Notes under the pieces: model-generated
The model's database searches: none
What the model was told of the DNA's origin: nothing
Seen by the model: the letters and a program-made list of their open reading frames with translations, nothing else
Program-made: the position numbers and the translations under genes
NCBI RefSeq assembly: GCF_016862215.1
Contig: NZ_BOMN01000017.1
Span: 32,023 to 96,022 of the forward strand
Direction: 5' to 3'
DNA: 64,000 nucleotides
Origin: Winogradskya humida
GTDB lineage: Bacteria > Actinomycetota > Actinomycetes > Mycobacteriales > Micromonosporaceae
Shown here: positions 59,753-64,000 of the stretch, in pieces
Numbering within the stretch: position 1 is the first letter of the stretch
Layout of the letters: each line of letters starts with the position of its first letter

Positions 59753-60628
59753 ATGCCCGGATCACGAAGGTCGCGCTGGATCATGGCCCTGACCAGCCTG
59801 TTCGCCGTGCTCGCGGGCGGCTTCGCCGGGCCCCTGCCGGCATCGGCCGCGACCACCCTCGTCTACGCGACGTTCAAGGGTGACGCGGCCGCCGACGAGG
59901 AACTGTGGATCTACCAGTCGACGAACGGTGGCACGAGTTACAGCACCCTCGTGGACACCAATTTCCGCGGTCCGACCGGCGTACTGCGCGACCCGAGCAT
60001 CCTGAAGTACAACGGCAAGTACTACGCGGCCTACACCGTGCAGTCCTGGACGACGAACTCGACGTACTTCGCCATCGCCTCCAGCACGAACCTCAGCACG
60101 TGGACCAATATCGCGACCATCAACTCGGGCATCGCGAACACGCAGTACACCTGGGCCCCCGAGTTCTACGTCGGCGACGGCGGCGTGAAGATCATCGCCA
60201 GCGTCGGCGCTACGACCTGCACGGCCTGCTTCCGGCCCTACGTCTACACCGCGCAGAACACCGCGCTGACCTCGTGGAGCGGCCCCGCGCAGATGTGGGG
60301 CCTCGGCACCAACCACATCGACACGTTCGTCGTGAAGTCCGGCAGCACGTGGCACGCGTTCACCAAGAACGAGACCACGAAATACATCGAGCACTGGACC
60401 ACGACCGCCAACCTCACCGAGGGCTGGGTCAACAAGGGCACCCTCTGGGCGTCCGGATACGAGGGCCCCTCCCTGGTGCGCCTCGACGACGGCAGTTGGC
60501 GCATCTACGTCGACAAGTACACCAACGGCGGTGTCTGGACGGCGACGAGCACCGACCTGAACACGTGGACCGGCCTGAGCGCGGTCACCTGCTCCGGCTG
60601 CCGCCACGGCACGGCGGTGGCGAAGTGA
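59753..60628 (+). CDS. Secreted GH43-like glycosidase
   Basis: A 291-residue secreted protein: signal MPGSRRSRWIMALTSLFAVL ending PASA, then a five-bladed propeller domain with repeated blade features (YATFKGDAAADEELWIYQS, VLRDPSILKYNGKYYAAYTV, TWAPEFYVGDGG, IEHWTTTANL). The RDPSI Asp and WAPE Glu fit the GH43 catalytic residues. GH43 enzymes are arabinofuranosidases, xylosidases or arabinanases. Start ATG follows CGGAGG. The stop overlaps the next GH43 gene as GTGA. Confidence 0.88.
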   Translation: MPGSRRSRWIMALTSLFAVLAGGFAGPLPASAATTLVYATFKGDAAADEELWIYQSTNGGTSYSTLVDTNFRGPTGVLRDPSILKYNGKYYAAYTVQSWTTNSTYFAIASSTNLSTWTNIATINSGIANTQYTWAPEFYVGDGGVKIIASVGATTCTACFRPYVYTAQNTALTSWSGPAQMWGLGTNHIDTFVVKSGSTWHAFTKNETTKYIEHWTTTANLTEGWVNKGTLWASGYEGPSLVRLDDGSWRIYVDKYTNGGVWTATSTDLNTWTGLSAVTCSGCRHGTAVAK

Positions 60629-61995
60629 GGCGCCGTGGATTCCTGACACTGGCCGGCGGGGCGGCCGCCGGAGCTCTCGTAGGCCCAGGAGCGGCGCAGG
60701 CCGCGACCTTCACGGCGTACGTGATGGCCTATTTCACCGAATCACCCACCATGAGTGCCGCGAACTACGGCCTGCACCTGGCAGTGAGCTCCGACGGCCT
60801 GAAATGGACCCCGCTGAACCAGAACAAGCCGGTCGCCACCCCGACCCAGGGCAGTCTCGGGTTGCGTGACCCCTTCATCCTGCGCAAGCAGGACGGCACC
60901 TTCGTGGTGCTGGCCACCGACCTCAACGGCACGGACTGGTCCTACCAGAGCCAGTACCTGCACGTCTGGGACTCCACGGACCTGCGGTCCTTCCACAACT
61001 ACCGACTTCTCAAGGTGCACTCGCTGGCCACGCACGCCTGGGCACCCGAGGCCTACTGGGACGCTTCCCGTGGCCAGTACGCGGTCGTATATTCCGCCGT
61101 CGTCGGCGGCCACAACGTCCTGCTGAGCAACTACACCAGCGATTTCGTCACCGCCGCGGCCCCGCAGACCTTCTACGATCCGGGCTACGACGCGATCGAC
61201 GGCACCTTCGTCACGGTCAGTGGCGTCAACTACATGTATTACAAGAACAACACCAACAGCACTCTTCTGGGTACGCGCTCCAGCAGCCTGAACCCAGGCT
61301 CCTTCAGCGTCTACACCTCGGCGATCACCCCGGGCCGCGGTGTCGAGGCACCCCAGATCGTGAAGTCGAACACCGCCAACACCTGGTACATGTGGGGCGA
61401 CACGTGGAGCCCCAACGGCCGGTTCTTCTGCTGGCAGACCAGCGACGTCGCCACCGGGTCGTGGACGCTGCTCAACGACCGGTCGTACACGCAGCCGCTG
61501 AACTCCAAGCACCTGGGCATCACGCCGATCACCGCCACCGAGCTCTCCGGCCTGACCAGCACCTGGGGCACCCCGGCCTGGAACAGGGTCAAGTCCTACA
61601 ACTTCCCGGACCGCTACATCCGGCACGCGAGCAACCTCGGGCGCATCGACACCTACCCGTTCGACCCGTACCAGGATCAACAATGGACGCTGGTTCCAGG
61701 CCTGGCGGATGCGGCGGGGGTCTCCTTCCGATCGGTCAACTTCCCGACGATGTATCTGCGCCACTCCGCGTACGCGATGGTCCTCAACGCCAACGACGGC
61801 ACCAGCACCTTCAACGCCGACGCCACGTTCTACCGGAGCGCCGGCTTCGCGGACTCGACCTGGACCTCCTTCCGCTCCTACAACTACCCGGAGCGCTACC
61901 TGCGGCACTCCAACTACGTCCTGCGCATCGACCCGATCACGAGCAGCTCCGCCACCACCGACAAGCAGGACGCGACGTTCCAGATCGGCTACTGA
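60625..61995 (+). CDS. Tat-exported GH43-like enzyme with AbfB domain
   Basis: A 456-residue protein. The N-terminus RRRGFLTLAGGAAAG is a twin-arginine signal. A GH43 propeller follows (LGLRDPFILRKQDGTFVVLA, AWAPEAYWDASRGQY, DAIDGTFV). Residues 330-456 are an arabinose-binding AbfB domain with three related beta-trefoil repeats (NFPDRYIRHASNLGRI, NFPTMYLRHSAYAMVL, NYPERYLRHSNYVLRI). It should bind and trim arabinofuranosyl side chains. GTG 60625 overlaps the previous stop. With GH115 and the esterase at the window start, the strain appears equipped for arabinoglucuronoxylan. Confidence 0.9.
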   Translation: MRRRGFLTLAGGAAAGALVGPGAAQAATFTAYVMAYFTESPTMSAANYGLHLAVSSDGLKWTPLNQNKPVATPTQGSLGLRDPFILRKQDGTFVVLATDLNGTDWSYQSQYLHVWDSTDLRSFHNYRLLKVHSLATHAWAPEAYWDASRGQYAVVYSAVVGGHNVLLSNYTSDFVTAAAPQTFYDPGYDAIDGTFVTVSGVNYMYYKNNTNSTLLGTRSSSLNPGSFSVYTSAITPGRGVEAPQIVKSNTANTWYMWGDTWSPNGRFFCWQTSDVATGSWTLLNDRSYTQPLNSKHLGITPITATELSGLTSTWGTPAWNRVKSYNFPDRYIRHASNLGRIDTYPFDPYQDQQWTLVPGLADAAGVSFRSVNFPTMYLRHSAYAMVLNANDGTSTFNADATFYRSAGFADSTWTSFRSYNYPERYLRHSNYVLRIDPITSSSATTDKQDATFQIGY

Positions 61996-62002
61996 CGCCC
62001 AC

Positions 62003-62036
62003 CCGACTTCTGGCGACGCCCGACTTCTGGCGACGC
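62003..62036 (+). repeat. 17-bp perfect tandem duplication
   Basis: CCGACTTCTGGCGACGC occurs twice in direct succession (62003-62019 and 62020-62036), in the gap between the GH43 gene and the ArsR-type regulator. It lies just upstream of the regulator's operator. Confidence 0.85.
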
Positions 62037-62046
62037 CTCTGACATT

Positions 62047-62082
62047 CTAGCCAAGACTTCTTGGCCAAGCTATCTTGGCTAG
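62047..62082. promoter_or_regulatory. Operator overlapping the regulator's start
   Basis: CTAGCCAAGA at 62047-62056 and TCTTGGCTAG at 62073-62082 are exact reverse complements, with CTTGGCCAAG between them adding a further palindrome. The site ends directly at the ATG of the regulator, so bound protein would occlude the start. No Shine-Dalgarno sequence is present between, so the mRNA may be leaderless. Confidence 0.75.
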
Positions 62083-62649
62083 ATGCGGAGAGAGATCACC
62101 GACCCTCAGGCGCTGCGCGCGCTCGCCCACCCGATCCGCCTCAAACTCCTGGAACTGCTGACGGTCGACGGGCCCGCCTCCGGGCGGGCCCTGGCCGGCC
62201 GCACCGGCGAATCCACCGCCTCGGTCAGTTACCACGTCGCCCAACTCGCAAAATGGGGCCTCGTCGAACCCGCCCCCGACCTCGCTCACGGCCGCGAACG
62301 CCCATGGCGGGCCACCAGCCGCGGCATCACCTGGTCGGCAACCGGCGACGGCTCCCCCGAGTTCGCCGCCGCCTCCCGCGCCCTGCGAGAACAGTTCGTA
62401 GCCCACCGCCTCGCCGTCCTCGAGGCCTACCAGCGACATGAGGCCACCTTCGCCCCCGACTGGCAGGAAGCAGCCTGGGTCGGCGAGGACATCGGCTACC
62501 TCACCCCCGCCGAGCTGGTCGAGGCCACCGACCGCATCAAGGCGGTCATCCAGTCCTACACAGACCCCGGCCGCCCACGCCAGGAGACCGCCCGCCAGGT
62601 CGCCTTCTTCGGGTACGCCGTCCCGGTCCCCGAAGACCAACCCTCATGA
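62083..62649 (+). CDS. ArsR-type winged-helix regulator of MFS exporter
   Basis: A 188-residue regulator: [21 protein letters not shown], recognition helix [15 protein letters not shown], and the wing with [12 protein letters not shown]. The C-terminal 100 residues are an unclassified helical effector region ([21 protein letters not shown]). No metal-binding cysteines are seen. The ATG is directly preceded by a palindromic operator and its stop overlaps the MFS start as ATGA. It likely represses itself and the exporter until a drug-like ligand binds. Confidence 0.88.
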   Translation: MRREITDPQALRALAHPIRLKLLELLTVDGPASGRALAGRTGESTASVSYHVAQLAKWGLVEPAPDLAHGRERPWRATSRGITWSATGDGSPEFAAASRALREQFVAHRLAVLEAYQRHEATFAPDWQEAAWVGEDIGYLTPAELVEATDRIKAVIQSYTDPGRPRQETARQVAFFGYAVPVPEDQPS

Positions 62650-64000
62650 TGCGTACGCCCGGACTCCTCGCCCTCTTCACCGCCAAACTCATCTCCACCT
62701 TCGGCTCCTGGCTCACCCTGCTGGCCCTGCCCTGGTTCGTCCTCGTGACGACCGGCTCCCCCGTGCGGATGAGCCTCGTCCTCACCGTCGAATTCCTCGG
62801 CGTCGCCCTGCTCGGCCTCCCCAGCGGCAAAGTCGTCGCCCGCCTCGGCGTACGGCGCACCATGCTGATCTGCGACGCGGCCCGCGCCCCGCTGATGGCC
62901 CTGGTCCCGTTGCTGCACCTGATCGGCTGGCTGACCCTCCCGGCCCTGCTCGCGGTCTCCTTCGGACTGGGCGCCTTCACCACGGCCTACGTCTCCTCGC
63001 AGCGGCTCATCCTGCCCGAACTGCTCGGCACCGCAGACACCGCAAGCACCGCAGACGCCGCAAGCACCGCAAGCACCGCAAGCACCCCAGGCGCCGCAGA
63101 CGCCGCAGACGCCGCAGACGCCGCAGGCACCGCAGGCACCGCAGGCACCGCAGGCACCGCAGGCACCGACGAGGCCCTGCTCGCCCGCGCCAACAGCGTC
63201 GTCGACGCCGCGACCAGAATCGCCGCCCTGGCGGGTACCGCTCTAGGCGGCCTGCTGATCGCCCTGCTCGGCGCGGCCCAGGTCCTCTGGATCGACGCTG
63301 CCACCTACCTCGTCTCCTTCGTCATCGTGCTGCTGTTCGTCCGCCCGCCCGGCAGCACCACCCCACCCGTGCAAGCGCCGACGACATCGGTGCTGGCCGG
63401 GCTGAAACACGTGACAGCGCACCCGTCCCTGCGGCTCTTCGTCCTCTCCCTCACCCTCGTGTCGCTCTCCATCCCGGCCATCTTCATCTGCCTGCCGGTC
63501 CTGGTCCTGCACGACCTCGGCGGCGATCCCCGCACCCTCGGCCTGCTCACCGCGGCCAACGGCGCCGGCCTCGCCACCGGCAGCCTGATAGCGGTCACCG
63601 CACTCACCCGGATGCGCACCAAGGCCCTCACCGGCGCCGCGCTGCTGCTGTGCGCCCCGTTGTGGCTCCTGCTCACCGGCAACACCCTCCTGCTCGCAAC
63701 CGCCCTGTTCCTGACCGGCCTGGCCATCCCCGTCCTCGGCGCGACGTTCAACACCCGGGTCACCCTGCGCACCCCGCCCCCACTGCGACCGCACGCCATG
63801 ACGGCCGTCGCCACGACGGAGAACCTCGCCGCGTTCGTCGGCTACACAGCGGCAGGCCCCGCCCTGCAACTCACCGGCACCCGCCCCGTCTTCGCCGCCA
63901 TCGCCACCCTGGCAACCCTCGGCAGCGCCACCATCACCGCCGCCCTCCGCACCGACACCCGCACCGAAGCCACCCCCACCGTCACCACATCCACCGCCCA
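62646..64000 (+). CDS. MFS exporter with coding minisatellite, 3' end outside window
   Basis: An MFS drug-exporter-type protein open to the window end (about 451 codons). Helices begin [20 protein letters not shown], with loop motif [11 protein letters not shown]. After the fourth helix comes LPELLG followed by 45 residues of [12 protein letters not shown] triplets (9-bp repeats at 63033-63167), then [23 protein letters not shown] as in normal homologues. The insertion lies in the loop after LPELLG, whose normal family continuation resumes at DEALL. Coupling to the regulator by ATGA implies induction by its ligand. Confidence 0.88.
   Translation, partial: MMRTPGLLALFTAKLISTFGSWLTLLALPWFVLVTTGSPVRMSLVLTVEFLGVALLGLPSGKVVARLGVRRTMLICDAARAPLMALVPLLHLIGWLTLPALLAVSFGLGAFTTAYVSSQRLILPELLGTADTASTADAASTASTASTPGAADAADAADAAGTAGTAGTAGTAGTDEALLARANSVVDAATRIAALAGTALGGLLIALLGAAQVLWIDAATYLVSFVIVLLFVRPPGSTTPPVQAPTTSVLAGLKHVTAHPSLRLFVLSLTLVSLSIPAIFICLPVLVLHDLGGDPRTLGLLTAANGAGLATGSLIAVTALTRMRTKALTGAALLLCAPLWLLLTGNTLLLATALFLTGLAIPVLGATFNTRVTLRTPPPLRPHAMTAVATTENLAAFVGYTAAGPALQLTGTRPVFAAIATLATLGSATITAALRTDTRTEATPTVTTSTA
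63033..63167 (+). repeat. Fifteen 9-bp units inside the MFS gene
   Basis: The units read GCA-(GAC/AGC/GGC)-(ACC/GCC) with one PGA variant; the last five are identical GCAGGCACC. Homologues would run GT-DE across this point, so the repeat is an in-frame expansion. Identical adjacent units suggest recent slippage. Confidence 0.9.

Overview
The window is very GC-rich and gene-dense, with many GTG and TTG starts, 4-base start/stop overlaps, and actinobacterial families (type VII secretion partner plus DUF1023 hydrolase, DUF3152, MMPL, SpoIIE phosphatase, MEDS/STAS proteins, CopC-CopD fusion). This points to a filamentous actinomycete. The glycoside hydrolase content would suit Micromonosporaceae such as Actinoplanes, but that placement is inference. 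No rRNA, tRNA, CRISPR array, complete insertion sequence or prophage was seen.

Layout. 1-3.4 kb: the 3' part of a GH115 xylan alpha-glucuronidase coupled to an SGNH esterase. 3.4-5.9 kb: an SDR/TetR divergent pair and an ArsR/AHSA1 pair, both with readable operators. 6-19 kb: mixed signalling and housekeeping genes (MEDS-STAS protein, phosphoesterase, OsmC, WXG100-like/DUF1023 pair, DUF3152 lipoprotein, NUDIX, serine hydrolase, SDR, BKACE enzyme, SpoIIE phosphatase, transglutaminase). Within it lies a decayed TDT transporter followed by an alpha/beta-hydrolase remnant. 19.2-29.6 kb: one long co-directional cluster, the most interesting part of the window. It holds an ABC importer with two tandem binding proteins, a RutA-like oxygenase, a RutB-like amidohydrolase, an NtaA/DszA-type monooxygenase, an MFS transporter, a stand-alone riboflavin kinase, an unknown protein, an FMN reductase and a flavin reductase. 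I propose uptake and catabolism of a flavin or a related pyrimidinedione heterocycle.

29.6-37.5 kb: an orphan MazF-like toxin, gnd (6-phosphogluconate dehydrogenase), a small membrane protein and a 1786-residue membrane-anchored NACHT NTPase with a long helical-repeat tail, a possible NLR-like defence protein. 37.5-50.7 kb: a TetR/SDR pair, a PEP mutase-family enzyme, a GGDEF-EAL protein, phosphoglucomutase, a CopC-CopD protein, a STAS protein, YaaA, a membrane-anchored FKBP and an unknown anchored protein. 50.7-59.6 kb: an MMPL transporter with a 300-residue repetitive tail, a zinc-ribbon/SDR fusion, an APH-type kinase, and a second STAND NTPase (HTH, NB-ARC, TPR). 59.7-62 kb: two coupled GH43-like secreted enzymes behind two LacI-type operators. 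62-64 kb: an ArsR-type regulator coupled to an MFS exporter that carries a 9-bp coding minisatellite and runs off the window.

Several small-scale structures stand out: a 30-codon ORF coupled by ATGA at both ends inside the ABC operon, a triplicated 35-bp translation start in front of yaaA, a duplicated osmC 3' end, and a duplicated gene junction that records how the binding-protein gene was copied.
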